DNA of 64,000 nucleotides from Siphonodentalium dalli (GCA_032622095.1 CP136067.1:80192705-80256704); one strand, 5' to 3'. Shown: positions 30,949 to 42,824, counted from the first letter of the stretch. The notes: generated by a model from the sequence alone, not told the origin. Made by a program: numbers and translations.

Positions 30949-32358
30949 ACCATGCAACATTACCCCCAAATTACTATTATATATTGTACTGTGCATCCAA
31001 AATTCCAAAACACGCTCTGACATTTTTGAAATTTGTCGAATCTTGACAAATTGAATATTTGATTTTGTTAACATTCTTTAGCTTATATTGAACAAAAATT
31101 CTAACAAAATTTTTATTAGGAAGTTGACGGGACGAAAATCATGCTAGAAGTGAATCTGATTCGAATGAGCCATGTCACCACACTCTTTCTTGCAGCAGCG
31201 CCAGTGAACAAAGTCATTTATTTCTACGGGACTTAATACTGAACTTATAACTATCAAATATAAGATATTTACCGCCTCTACCATTTGTGATGTAATGCAC
31301 TTTTATTTGCGCATTATAACCATGGTGAAATAAGATGGTTTAAAATGAGAAATATCTCATATATAACATACTGATTAATAGTTACTGACCACAATTCATA
31401 TATAGTGAACAAACTCAGTGATAGCATATCAAGGTTGAGCCATGAGTGTATATATATATATAACTGCGATAGGAGAAATGTAAATTGCGACTGAAACAAC
31501 ATCCTCGCAACGGTACTCAACACTGCCGGGCAAGTGGGAACAAACATACTCTTAAGTTGATATGGACTATAACTGAGACTTGTTAATTATGTAACTGCTG
31601 GCTGTCCGGTGAACGGGAATAACCCACTGAAACGTTACTGTGATAGGGTTGCATGTGGTTCGCCATATAAATTAACTTTAATAGTGAACTGAATGTGAAC
31701 CAACAGGTTGGGATTCTTATAAAAATGATAAACAATAACTTGAATATATTTATTCAACATATATACATTCACAATCACAAATCAACAATTGTTAGTCATG
31801 ATATATCAATCAAACACATACATAGTGCCTGAAATAATCCACTCAAAAAAAACAAGGCATCTACATTTCCTATTTAATCCTTTGAACACTAGCTGATACT
31901 TGATTCCCATTCAGTTATTACTTATTAACTGAACATCCCTGCAGCTGCAAATCTATAATGCCTTGATATCAACAAATGATATAATTTAAGCCTTCCAATA
32001 AATACTCTCTGTTTTGCAATTACTTGATTCCCATTGATTCATTTCAGGGATGTTCAGTTATAACTTATCAGCTGAACATCCCAAGAGATGAAGAATGGAC
32101 CACTATAATATAAACTTTTAGAACTGAATATGGAATCCATTCAGTAACAAAGGGTAAAATGACGGGAGCTTCTATGTGTTCTAACATACCTGAAATTCAT
32201 GCTGAGCCAACCATTTGTTGGAAATGTAAAATGCAGCACATTGAAAAGAAAAAATATTTACTGCCTGTTTTACATCACAAGTCTCCCCTCCATTGAGCTA
32301 AAGGCATACATGGTGTTCCACAAATTGTTTAACATTTCATGTCATATACCTTATCAGC

Positions 32359-32499
32359 ATGGAAAAAAGCTTAAAGACCCAAGGTGGTTTGGAGCCTCAA
32401 ACTTTAAAGGATTGCTATCCTGATGAATACAAAAAATCATTATCGGAAAGCCACCCAAATTATGATCACAATGATCCAATTCCCATAACAATCGCGTAA
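32359..32499 (+). CDS. Short coding-like frame, possible terminal exon
   Basis: A 46-codon frame reads MEKSLKTQGGLEPQTLKDCY, then PDEYKKSLSESHPNYDHNDP and IPITIA, and stops at 32497-32499. Residue composition is protein-like, unlike nearby chance frames. A possible acceptor (ACCTTATCAG) ends at 32357. No family was recognised and no partner exon found. It could be a gene fragment, an alternative 3' exon, or chance. Confidence 0.25.
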   Translation: MEKSLKTQGGLEPQTLKDCYPDEYKKSLSESHPNYDHNDPIPITIA

Positions 32500-33749
32500 T
32501 ATTTAAAACTAGGGGATTGCCCGTCGCAAAATGACGGGTATATAAATGTTCTTTGTTATTTTCTAGTGTCCGCTTTCATGGACACATGGAATGGTCATGC
32601 TTCTCTTTTTTTTTTACTTTATGCACGTTGGAACACTTTATTTCACTAAAACTGTATTTCTACACACCCAGTCTACATATGCACATGCACATATTGAACG
32701 AAACAAAATCAGTATATTATTTAAATACTACTATGCACCAACTGAAACATACTCAATTCAGGAGCCTTCATTCGGGAGCTTGTTGCACATTTTGAACGGA
32801 CCCAGTTTGGAACCTGTATTCCGCATGCCACCTAATTATCATACGCCTGCACTGTGCGATCCATTTGTATGAACACTTTTCAATAAAATTGTATTTTTTA
32901 CCCCCACCCCCATCTCCCCAACCCATGTGTATGCATGCACATATGGAACGCAACAATCAAAATATTGTACTTTATCTATACTGAAACAGGCTCAATTCGG
33001 GAGACTTTATTTAGCGGGGAGGGGTCTACATCCCCTTTCTGCGCATCGCTTCGCTTCGCGCACATAGTGGTCGCTTCGCGCACACATAGGGAGCTTGCAG
33101 CACATTTTAAACGGACCCCCTTTGGAACCTGTATGCAGCATGCAGCCTAATGATCACACACCCTGCACTGCGCTGCCCATTTGTATGAATACTTTATTTC
33201 AATAAAACTATTTTTGCCCCCACCATCATCTCCCCAAACCACGTATATACATGCACATATGGAATGCAACAATCAAGATATTTAACTTTATCTATAGGGC
33301 TTACTAACTGAAACAGGCTCTATTCGGAACCTTTATTTAGCGGGGGAGGGGTCTGCAGCCCTTTAGTGAGCTTCGCGCACATTATAAGAATTTAAACTGC
33401 GTGCGCTTCGCGCACATTGTGATCTTTTAAACATTTATTTTTTTATCAGATTTGCACTCAACCGAAAGATTAAAAGAACATTAATTAGCGTCGTAGTATT
33501 GTTTACACTGTAGGCCCTATTATTAGGCCTGTCCCGGGAATGTGATTTTTCTAACTCAGTTTGGCGAATTTACTGAGTTCACGGTACCCACTGGCGGGAG
33601 GCCAGACTGTCCATTCGCCATCTTCCGTGTATACCGGTACTCCTTCGATACTACATTCAATGCACAACTTTCGTATCAAAGACAGCATTATTATGCCCCC
33701 GATCTCCGATGGAGATTTGGGGGTATATAGTGGAGCCCTCCTTCCGTCC

Positions 33750-34250
33750 GTCCGTACGAACGTTTCAACTCGTAACTTTGGTTTCGCTAACTCAATTCAG
33801 TTGATCTTTGGTATGCTAATAGACCAGCTGGGGGGACAAGATTTCCCCATAACTGCGGTTTCGTCCGCCCATTTTTTCCAGAGTTACGCCCCTTTTTGGA
33901 CTTAGAAAATTGTCGACCCGTACGAACGTTTCACTCATAACTTTGGTTTCGCTAACTCAATTCAGTTGATCTTTGGTATGCTAATAGACCAGCCGGGGGG
34001 GGGGGGGGACAAGATTTCCCCATAACTGCGGTTTCGTCCGCCCATTTTTTCCAGAGTTACGCCCCTTTTTGGACTTAGAAAATTGTCCGTACGAACGTTT
34101 CAACTCATAACTTTGGTTTCGCTAACTCAATTCAGTTGATCTTTGGTATGCTAATAGACCAGCCGGGGGGACAAGATTTCCCCATAGCCGTGGTTTCGTC
34201 CGCCCATTTTTTCCAGAGTTACGCCCCTTTTTGGACTTTTTTATTTTGGA
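33750..34250. repeat. Three tandem 168-bp units
   Basis: Units start CGTACGAACGTTTCA at 33753, 33920 and 34089, and share ACTTTGGTTTCGCTAACTCA and CCAGAGTTACGCCCCTTTTT. Near-identical, so recently amplified. The second unit differs by a longer G run. Confidence 0.8.
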
Positions 34251-34848
34251 TTGTTTTCTCATGAATAACATAACTTTACAAAGTGCCATTTAATAAGCAT
34301 TTGCACTTGGTTTACTTATGTTTAAACCCAACTGGCAAATTAAAATACCATATTAGCACCCATGCCCAACGACGAACGTTCGAGTCTTGACTCTGCACCC
34401 CACTACATCCACCCATTCCCAACGATGGTAGAACGTTCGAGTCTTGACTACACCCCACTATACATGCACTTCCGCGACAAAATCAACATTCGTTATTTAA
34501 ATTCACAATGAACCTGAACTGACACATTAATTTAGCGCTTATTTCCAACAACGCTTTGGTTGGGCGCATGGAAGTTTCGCCTACAATAGCAAAGCAAGTG
34601 TTGTACTGCGTTCGACGTCAATGACGTCATTTGGACAAACGCCATAAGAAATAGTGTCTACTTGAGTGCAGATACTGCATTTGGGGACCATGTTAGATCT
34701 CAAGTTTGCTTGGACCAATCGGCGTGAAATTTGGTGAGTCACCTTTTATGACACACTATAGGCCGTGGTACAAATTTGGGCCACATTGGACGCATGGTTA
34801 AAAAGTTATAAACACGCCAAAAGCGTGACCGAGTTATACACATGCACA

Positions 34849-34872
34849 CATACACACACACACACACACACA
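34849..34872. repeat. (CA)n microsatellite
   Basis: About 12 CA units, located near the 5' terminus of Helitron F, where the other Helitrons here also carry simple repeats. Confidence 0.85.
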
Positions 34873-34891
34873 GACGACGGGTTTTATATTT

Positions 34892-35038
34892 AAGAAATAA
34901 ATACACGGTGTATCGGTGTGTATGGTCAAGTTGTACCACAAAAAACTGATTGTAGGACGACGCGTAGCGTCGTCCTACAATCAGTTTTTTGTGGTACAAC
35001 TTGACCATACACACCGATACACCGTGTATTTATTTCTT
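34892..35038. repeat. 147-bp perfect palindrome
   Basis: Two 72-base arms are exact reverse complements around a GTA centre (34964-34966). The left arm starts AAGAAATAAATACACGGTGT and the centre reads GGACGACGCGTAGCGTCGTC. The palindrome touches the 5' end of Helitron F on the left and a GTAATACGAC motif on the right, which recurs inverted at 35926-35937. Confidence 0.92.
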
Positions 35039-35937
35039 TTGTAATACGACTGAAAGTTTATGGTCACAATTCGACTGAATAGTCAACGAAATACTGCGCT
35101 TTTTCGGTCTCAGGTGAGAAAACATTTTGTGGTGTAATTCGTATTGGGCGTACTCGATTTCTTTGCATGGAGTACTCTAGTAATGTCTTGTCTTGTTATG
35201 AAATTCCCCCGTTGACTTTTCGAGGCACCTCTTCTAGAAATAATCGTTGTGATTGGCTAAAAAACGATGTGTTTTCAGCGGCGCCCGTGCGTTTCATTTA
35301 AATTGTACAGGTAATACGATGCGGTCATTTCTGTTTTGAACGTTGTTGGGACAACATGAATATGATCATCGACTATGGACCATTTTCCTTACACAAAGCG
35401 ATCTAAATAATCTAGTTTACTAAACTAATCTTATTCCCCTTCTGTACTGGTGAACAAACGCTTTCATTTTCAACTTGATTCCGAAATATCGAATATGATC
35501 GAGATTCGAATCGACGAATGCACAGCCCGGCCCCATGGCCATGGATTTATTTTGTCATTTAATATACTTATTAAGTAACTTTCTTTGGTCGTAACATATA
35601 TCAATATACCATAACATCATTTGGACCATATTCATTGGCAACCAAACTGGTTTCAAGCGACAAATCGCTAGAAAATTCGCAAGATTGTCAAGATGTAGCA
35701 AAATTCAATCAAAGGGTTACGGGTGCGGGTGTACTCCGTTGATGCCCCGTTTGCGCGGAGTTAGAAAAGACGGGAAAAGTCGCGTGCGGCGATCTGAATA
35801 AACCGATTTTTTTGGTGGTACAATTGGAAAAAGTAGAATTGTACCACAAAACTGGAACGAGATAACCATGGTAACTCGGGCCACTGGCCAATCAGGACAT
35901 GGCTTTTAAGCATAGTTAGGCAGGGTCGTATTACAAA
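35039..35937. repeat. Segment bounded by inverted TTGTAATACGAC
   Basis: Short inverted ends TTGTAATACGAC (35039) and GTCGTATTACAA (to 35937) enclose about 0.9 kb, with an internal GTGGTACAATT/AATTGTACCAC hairpin at 35816-35848. GTGGTACAA also occurs in the adjacent palindrome. No target duplication was found; class unknown. Confidence 0.35.
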
Positions 35938-35940
35938 TAT

Positions 35941-37286
35941 AGATAATCCGATAAATAAATAAATAATACTCCTATCGGTTGTCGGCTATCTCCGTCGCAA
36001 ATCCTCATATGACGTCAAATGAGTAGACTAATTAAAAACACGGAATCGGAGTCAGAGTTTATTGTGTCTACTATATGACGTCATCACTATTATGTAATCG
36101 CGGTGGCGAGTGGCGATGTTAAAAGCACAGAATCGACAGAGCGTGTGTGTTAATAGAAAAACTTTATGGTAGCATGTCAACAATTGAAATTAGGGCTTGT
36201 ATATGGTGTAATTTGGGCCGGGCTAAGGTTTATATATAATAATGTATATATTAGAGTTGTGAATTGAATTGAAGATTTTAAAAATAACATTGTCGTCGTG
36301 GACATTTTATCACCGGGATATTCAATAGACCATTTCGCACTAAGGCACTAACCATGCACAGACACAGCGAATTTTCATCAGTGGCAGTCGGCAAGATTGT
36401 TTTTGGGGGGGGGGGGGCAATATTCCGAAATATATATATACACCCTATTGCCCTAATATATACATGATTCATAACTATGAAAATGAACTTATCATATCAT
36501 ATTGCTAATGAATGGCTTGATTATAATTTATTAAGTCTGACAGCAATAAACCGAATTTGTTTTGCCGTGTTACGATAAATTAAAACGAAATGCTCTTTAT
36601 TGCCACGCGACTAAGGGCATCTGGAAATTGAAATGTTTACGAGATGATAATTGTCTAATAACTGTGCAAGTCTGCGCATATATATGCAATCTTTATATGA
36701 ATATATAATATAACTTGGGACTATTCCGGTAACGAAAAAAAAGAGAAACACGAGCACGTGCTTTAATATATAGATAGCTGCGTGAAAATCCTAAATAATA
36801 TACGATAATTTATTAATACATTAATGGTAGAATATACCAAAGTCTTCATCTGTGATTTCGAGAACAGTTGTAGACTAGCGAGGTCCTATGTAAAATACGG
36901 GCATGGCTTTATAATAACAATACATCGCGATACATATAATAATAATACGATAAAGACGTTTAATCGTGAGAACTGCAATGTATTTCGGCGAAGTTTTGCA
37001 TTCGCAGTGTTCTCCCGTAACGTGACAAACTTCAAAAACCGCAATCGAATTCATAATCGCTTTGCGCGTGCAAACTTTATATGCTATCATTGCCAATCTA
37101 TAATTTTTATGCGTTGTCAATGAGTTACCACGTGATCAATTATGTGACTATGCTTCTGTTTACATGTGACAATCATGTGATCGGTCGATGATCACGTGTC
37201 TACAATACAAAATCTTCGGCTACCTTCGGAATTATTTTTAATCGTTATAAAAATAACGATTGGCGGCCGAATATTAGATTATATCC
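35941..37286. other. Intergenic stretch without recognised genes
   Basis: AT-rich. It contains a run of 13 G at about 36405-36417. Frames present on both strands at 36824-37123 look like chance. No repeat family identified. Confidence 0.35.
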
Positions 37287-37383
37287 GCATAATGGACATT
37301 TTATATATATACTACCGGTATATTGAAAGAAAATGCGCATAATGGACATTTTACATATATGCTATCGGTATATTGAAAGAAAA
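37287..37383. repeat. Two tandem 50-bp units
   Basis: GCATAATGGACATTTTATAT and GCATAATGGACATTTTACAT start two nearly identical 50-bp units ending TATTGAAAGAAAAT. Confidence 0.85.
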
Positions 37384-37418
37384 TACTATATTTTTTTTTC
37401 ACGATCATATTCCTTTAA

Positions 37419-37810
37419 CCCTTTACCCAACAAACCGGCCAAAACCGGCCAAATAAAGCTTCAACAGCCTAAAATATCTTCGGTCTGTCTCAATAAAACC
37501 ATACAGATATGGATATCATTGGAACCGGCTCCTTGACCACATTGTGATGGTTACAGTTATGCCCTGTGCCAATGCATTCTCTTATATATGCGAGTCGACC
37601 ATAGGTCGCCTCGCATATATAAGAGAATGCATTGGCCTAAAAAAAATCTTTTCTTAACACTTTTTACCATTTTTTCTTACATTCTTTAACAATTTTATAA
37701 TTTTTAATGTGTTAAGCCAATGCATTCTCTTATATATGCGAGGCGACCTATGGTCGAATCGCATATATAAGAGAATGCATTGGCACAGGGCCGCTCTGTT
37801 GGGTAAAGGG
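37419..37810. mobile_element. TTAA double-hairpin MITE, family B1 copy 2
   Basis: Flanked by TTAA at 37415-37418 and 37811-37814, with ends CCCTTTACCCAACA/TGTTGGGTAAAGGG. Two hairpins, as in the other copies. Compared with copy 1 it has an extra AAAACCGGCC unit next to the left end. Confidence 0.88.
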
Positions 37811-37844
37811 TTAACTAATAATTTACACATTTGTCACATTTCTG

Positions 37845-38015
37845 CCAGGATATATAAGCAGATGACAGACAGAAAAATGATAATACAAATGCAGAACGAT
37901 TCATATTCATTGGTGGGAAATGCTTAGAACATAACTTCAACAAACAGCCTACTTATGATCTGAACATTTCCTAAGAGAACAATACTCATCAATGAGTATT
38001 TAGTAAAGAAAGGGT
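37845..38015. repeat. Repeat family D copy
   Basis: Matches 9480-9670: AAGCAGATGACAGACAGAAA, a GTGGGAAATG...CATTTCC palindrome and the TAGTAAAGAAAGGGT end. Confidence 0.5.
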
Positions 38016-38531
38016 ATTCATATTTAGATTACAGAAATTTGTTTTCACGTTTTTTGTCTGAGGAAAGTTAGAAACGAAAATAAATTTTCATCCAGTAAGA
38101 TCACACCTTCAAAACGTGAAGTTAAGTATTGAGAACAAACGCTGTGTTTGCCTTTGGGCATTCTACAAATATCACAAGCCTTCAGAATCCAATGTTAGTA
38201 ACTGACATAAAACCATAATTAATTTCCTTCATTTCAAATTTTAAAAGTGGCACATATATCAGTTGTGCAATAATATACAATTTTCTGTATAGATTTTGAT
38301 GTATAAAATAACAAGTTTGAGTCGGGGAGACCTGCCAACAGAAGCTTCTGTCACTAGGAAATAACAGTTTTCTCCATTTAATTTCTTTGAAGTGGGACAG
38401 ACAATATGGCAACATTTTTATTGGAAATCTCAGTGTCTTTTAAAACACTGTTGAAATATGTGCAACCCCAGTTATTTCTCTTCTGTGCTTTTGGTAATAA
38501 TCATTGAAAAATGGCTTGAAAAGGAGTTTAA

Positions 38532-38777
38532 CCCTTTCATGATGGGAGCTGTGCTGGTGCAGCTTTAATGATCTTGTGCCAGTGCATTTTCTTATATATG
38601 CAAGCTTACCATGGGAGACTCGCATATATAAGAGAATGCACTGGCTTACAAGGTAAATATTGTTGGGCCAATTTATTCTGATTTATGCGAGACTCCATAT
38701 GGGAGACTCGCATAAATAAGAGAATGCATTGGCACAGGGTTTTCGCAAAACTTCAGAAAGCTCCAGTCATGGAAGGG
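38532..38777. mobile_element. TTAA MITE, family B2 copy
   Basis: Flanked by TTAA at 38528-38531 and 38778-38781. Ends CCCTTTCATGATGGGAGC and GCTCCAGTCATGGAAGGG. Two hairpins with CGCATATATAAGAGAATGCA arms. Confidence 0.82.
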
Positions 38778-38810
38778 TTAAGAGAAGGACATAAGATGAG
38801 ACCTAAGCGG

Positions 38811-38937
38811 AATGAGGTCCCCAGAGGGTGAATTTGGTGATACTAGCCCACTGTGTGGGATGGCATCACTAAATTCTCCCTCTGGGGACCTAATTCTGCT
38901 AATGACAGTCACACTATATATAATCAGGCTTGATAGG
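38811..38937. mobile_element. Palindromic element family C copy
   Basis: GAATGAGGTCCCCAGAGGGT arm with its reverse complement. The centre is ACTAGCCCACTGTGTGGGAT. One hairpin only. Confidence 0.75.
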
Positions 38938-39436
38938 ACCCCTTCTGCACTTTCGTCTTATTTGTCCTGAACACCCCTCCAGTTGAACAATATACCATTA
39001 TAATGTATACATTCATAACTGAGTGGGTGAATCAATTTTGTATAGAAAGGTTTAAGGATCTCACCATATACTCTGGTGTTCTCCAATCAATAAACACACA
39101 ACTATTATAAAGCACTTGTGTGTTTTTGGTCACAAGTTTATGGTATGAGTGTGATGGCATAAGGACGGCACGCTCTAGTTCTCTGTCTCGAGTGTTATTC
39201 TTCTGCAATCACAAGAGTGCCATATACTGATGGCCACTGATGTTGGCCACTATGTTTACACGTTTTAAAGTTCAGGTTTCGTAGTAGAGTCCAAAACTAA
39301 TTACGTCATGTAACATCAATGTCGTTGTATTCCACAAACATGCATGGAACAGTTCAAAAATATGACATGAGCTGTATAAAAGGAACATTGCGATTTTCAG
39401 TATAAACAGGCATGTAATAAAAATTGTTCACTGACA

Positions 39437-39689
39437 AGCCTTGAAATAGGGTGTCTGTCATTTGCAGAATGAGCCAGAGGGTGAATTTAGTGATGCGTAA
39501 CCCCGCATAGTTGGCTAGCATCACCAAATTCACCCTCTGGGGACCTCATTCTGCTTACACCTCAGCAGAATGAGGTTCCCAGAGGGTGAATTTGGTGATG
39601 CTAGCCCGCTATGCGGGGTTGCATCACTAAATTCACCCTCTGGGGACCTCATTCTGCAAATGACAGACACCCTATTTCAAGGCTTGTTC
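39437..39689. mobile_element. Family C element, two hairpins inside outer inverted ends
   Basis: The outer ends AGCCTTGAAATAGGGTGTCT and its reverse complement enclose two successive hairpins with GAGGGTGAATTTGGTGATGC arms. Flanks carry a 12-bp direct repeat TGTTCACTGACA, longer than typical cut-and-paste duplications; part of the match may be chance. Non-coding. Confidence 0.82.
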
Positions 39690-39837
39690 ACTGACATGTC
39701 AGGACATGTTACATTATAATGTGAGAAAATACATTTCATACTCACACAAATTAATTGTTAATTTATTTTTTTCTTCATCCGAATTCCAGAAATATGACTA
39801 CCAATAATAATAAAAATAATTATTAAAACATTGTTAA

Positions 39838-40208
39838 CCCTTTACCCAACAGAATAGAAGGGCCCTGTGCCAATGCATTCTCTTATATATGCGAGTCGAC
39901 CATAGGTCTCCTCGCATATATAAGAGAATGCATTGGCTTAACACATTAAAAATTATAAAATTGTTAAAGAATGTATGAATTTTTTTTTTAGGCCAATGCA
40001 TTCTCTTATATATGCGAGGCGACCTATGGTCGACTCGCATATATAAGAGAATGCATTGGCACAGGGCATAACTGTAACCATCACAATGTGGTCAAGGAGC
40101 CGGTTCCATTGATATCCATATTTGTATGGTTCTATTGAGACAGACCGAAGATATTTAGGCTGTTGAAGCTTTATTTGGCCGGTTTTGGCCGGTTTGTTGG
40201 GTAAAGGG
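39838..40208. mobile_element. TTAA double-hairpin MITE, family B1 copy 3 (reverse)
   Basis: TTAA lies at 39834-39837. The right flank is TTAC, one change from TTAA. Same two hairpins in reverse order. The T-rich spacer is about 15-20 bases shorter than in copies 1, 2 and 4. Confidence 0.85.
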
Positions 40209-40424
40209 TTACATACAAGGTAGAATTTTGGTGACTTGACTTTCAACAATATTTACAGGTATAAATAGCAAGAATAAATAACAACATCTCATATCTAGAA
40301 AATGATGAATTCACATAATTATTCGGCCAAACAAATAACAATTTGTGCTTACAGGGACCTCCCATATCACCTGAAAGCACCTCATAGTTTGTTTTTATTT
40401 AAACTTCAATCTCAATACATAAAA

Positions 40425-40570
40425 AGAGGATCTCTAATGAGTCACAATTCTATACAAAATTTATTAACAGAGTGCACTAAATTAGATTTGAGATGAGCTT
40501 TTGCGAGGCTCAAATAGAATTTAGTGGACAAGGTTAATAAATTTTGTATAGAACTGCGAGATCCATTTTA
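40425..40570. repeat. Imperfect palindrome
   Basis: ATTCTATACAAAATTTATTA on the left pairs with TAATAAATTTTGTATAGAAC on the right. The match continues outward (GATCTC/GAGATC) and inward (TTTGAG/CTCAAA). Probably a single-copy MITE-like hairpin. Confidence 0.6.
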
Positions 40571-40703
40571 TCACATAATCACATTATAGCAGGGAAAAAG
40601 GATCTCGACACGGCTGAAATTAAAACAATGTAATGTTGATTTCCTTTTCACAAACAAAGAGGAAGTAAAGACACCTTCAAGAAAAAATATAGTTCCATTT
40701 TAA

Positions 40704-41094
40704 CCCTTTACCCAACAAACCGGCCAAAACCGGCCAAATAAAGCTTCAACAGCCTAAAATATCTTCGGTCTGTCTCAATAGAACCATACAAATATGGATA
40801 TCATTGGAACCGGCTCCTTGACCACATTGTGATAGTTACAGTTATGCCCTGTGCCAATGCATTCTCTTATATATGCGAGTCGACCATAGGTCGCCTCGCA
40901 TATATAAGAGAATGCATTGGTCTAAAAAAAATCTTTTTTTAAACTTTTTACCATTTTTTCTTACATTCTTTAACAATTTTATAATTTTTAATGTGTTAAG
41001 CCAATGCATTCTCTTATATATGCGAGGCGACCTATGGTCGACTCGCATATATAAGAGAATGCATTGGCACAGGGCCATTCTGTTGGGTAAAGGG
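40704..41094. mobile_element. TTAA double-hairpin MITE, family B1 copy 4
   Basis: TTAA at 40700-40703 and 41095-41098. Almost identical to copy 2. It lies only about 500 bases from copy 3, in the opposite orientation. Confidence 0.88.
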
Positions 41095-41345
41095 TTAAAT
41101 GTGACTTTTCATGTTGACAACATTCTTCAACCACCATTATCACCCATGTTTGTCTCAAAATCAACACTAAATACCGGTAACCCAACTCAAGTTGAATATC
41201 TTAATTATATTCTAATGAACATAATAAAGTTCTGACATCAACATCATTGCGCTAACCTCTGACATCACTGTGCGTGGCAATAATACACATGTGTCTTACT
41301 AAAAGATATGAGCCCAGGTTATGGGGATAATTATGTGACAAAAAG

Positions 41346-41594
41346 CCTTGTAATAGTGTGTCTGTCATTTGCAGAACGAGGTCCCCAGAGGGTGAATTTA
41401 GTGATGCTACCCCGCATAGTGGGCTAGCATCACCAAATTCACCCTCTGGGGACCTCATTCTGCTTACACCTCAGCAGAATGAGGTTCCCAGAGGGTGAAT
41501 TTGGTGATGCTAGCCGGCTATGCTGGGTAGCATCACTAAATTCACCCTCTGGGGACCTCATTCTGCAAATGACAGATACCCTATTGCAAGACTT
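41346..41594. mobile_element. Family C element, two hairpins
   Basis: Same organisation as 39437-39689: outer AGCCTTGTAATAGTGTGTCT end, two GAGGGTGAATTTAGTGATGC hairpins joined by TGCTTACACCTCAGCAGAAT, and a closing inverted end GACAGATACCCTATTGCAAG. Confidence 0.8.
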
Positions 41595-41896
41595 GCAAAC
41601 ATAAATTATATTTATGTTTTTGCTTTGAGATGTAATGGCATAAACTGTAAATTGGAGAGAAAGGTTTTATTGATTGGTTGTATAATTGCAGGATAATTAA
41701 GAAGACACATGAAAGGCTATTAAAGAAATCACAAATTAAATCAAATTTAAAGTGAATTTTCAGGTTAAATTTTCTACTGGGATATGTATAAAATATAAGG
41801 AATAACATTTCATTTGAGAATATTTGTGCTGAAACTCAAACACATACTGCTATTTAATATGTTTGTGATCGAACATTTGAACACGTGTTCAAGTCT

Positions 41897-42320
41897 GGAA
41901 ATATGGTGTCTATCATTTGCAGAATGAGGTGCCCAGAGGTTAATTTTAGTGACGCTATCCCACATGGTGGGCTAACATCACCAAAATCACCCTCTGGGGA
42001 ACTAATTCTGCTTTTGCCTCTTCGTCTGAGAAATATCTGTAGTCTCAAATTAACATTGTTTTTAGTTACTTTTTCCCTTCTGTTCAATTTCTATATCCCC
42101 TAATTTGCAGAAGATAAAAATGCGTAATCAAGGTGACTAATGGGTGAACATCACTTCAACTGGAAAACTTCAATCTGATCCTTGGTCTCCCATAACTGGC
42201 CTGAGCAGAATGAGGTTCTCAGGGTGAATTTGGTGATGCTAACCCACCATGTGGGATAGCGTCACTATATTCACCCTCTGGGGACTTCTTTCTGCAAACG
42301 ACACCATAGTTCCAGGCTTT
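41897..42320. mobile_element. Family C element with hairpins separated by about 190 bp
   Basis: Outer ends CTGGAAATATGGTGTCTATC and GACACCATAGTTCCAG match as inverted repeats. The two hairpins lie at 41920-42010 and 42203-42297, so this copy has a longer centre. It is more diverged than 39437-39689. Confidence 0.68.
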
Positions 42321-42456
42321 CATATGATTCGTGCATTTATACAATGTAGTCACATTAGGAAACAACAAAATTTATTAATATTGTTCCTTTTATTTCTCTG
42401 CAAGTACAGGGTAATGATTCCCATAGTCATATCTATAAATAAAAAAAAAATCTTAA

Positions 42457-42708
42457 CCCTTCCATGACTGGAGCTTCCTGAAATTTGGTGAAAACCCTGT
42501 GCCAATGCATTCTCTTATATATATCTTCATAAGGAGCCTCGCATATATAAGAGATTACATTGGCCTAACAAAATTTACCTTGACTTGCATTATGTAAAGC
42601 TAGTGCATTCTCTTAATATAAAGTGGGAGGCTCCCTATGGAAGACTCGCATATATAAGTGAATGCACTGGCACAGGATCTTAATGGTGCACCAGCACAAC
42701 ATAAAGGG
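42457..42708. mobile_element. TTAA MITE, family B2 copy
   Basis: TTAA at 42453-42456 and 42709-42712. Left end CCCTTCCATGACTGGAGC and right end ...AAAGGG. The two hairpins are more diverged than in family B1. Confidence 0.8.
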
Positions 42709-42824
42709 TTAATATTGTTTCAGTTGTCAGCCACTTAATTGGCATCAACATCAACAATTTCCCTTTGAATCTAGACCATAGATGTTCAACTTATGATGGA
42801 AAATATTTTTCTGCTCCTATGATA

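Larger units (their letters stand above)
32509..34895 (-). mobile_element. Helitron F with internal tandem arrays
   Basis: On the minus strand the 3' end is a hairpin (CCCGTCATTTTGCGACGGG), then CAATCCCCTAG, followed by T. The 5' end is about TCTTAAATATAAAACCCGTC, near a (CA)n tract. The exact 5' base is uncertain because the next base is not A. Inside are a diverged 240-310 bp array (32620-33430, units beginning GAACACTTTATTTCA..AAAA), and three 168-bp units (33750-34250). No transposase frame. Confidence 0.55.

Noticed and set aside
36824-37123. 99-codon plus frame with an 81-codon frame opposite
   Set aside because: Both strands open at once in AT-rich DNA, no recognised motif; judged to be chance.
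40842-41235. Frames with CILLYMRVDHRSPRIYKRMH on both strands, also at 37709 and 39834
   Set aside because: Translation of the family B1 hairpins; a palindrome gives the same peptide on both strands.
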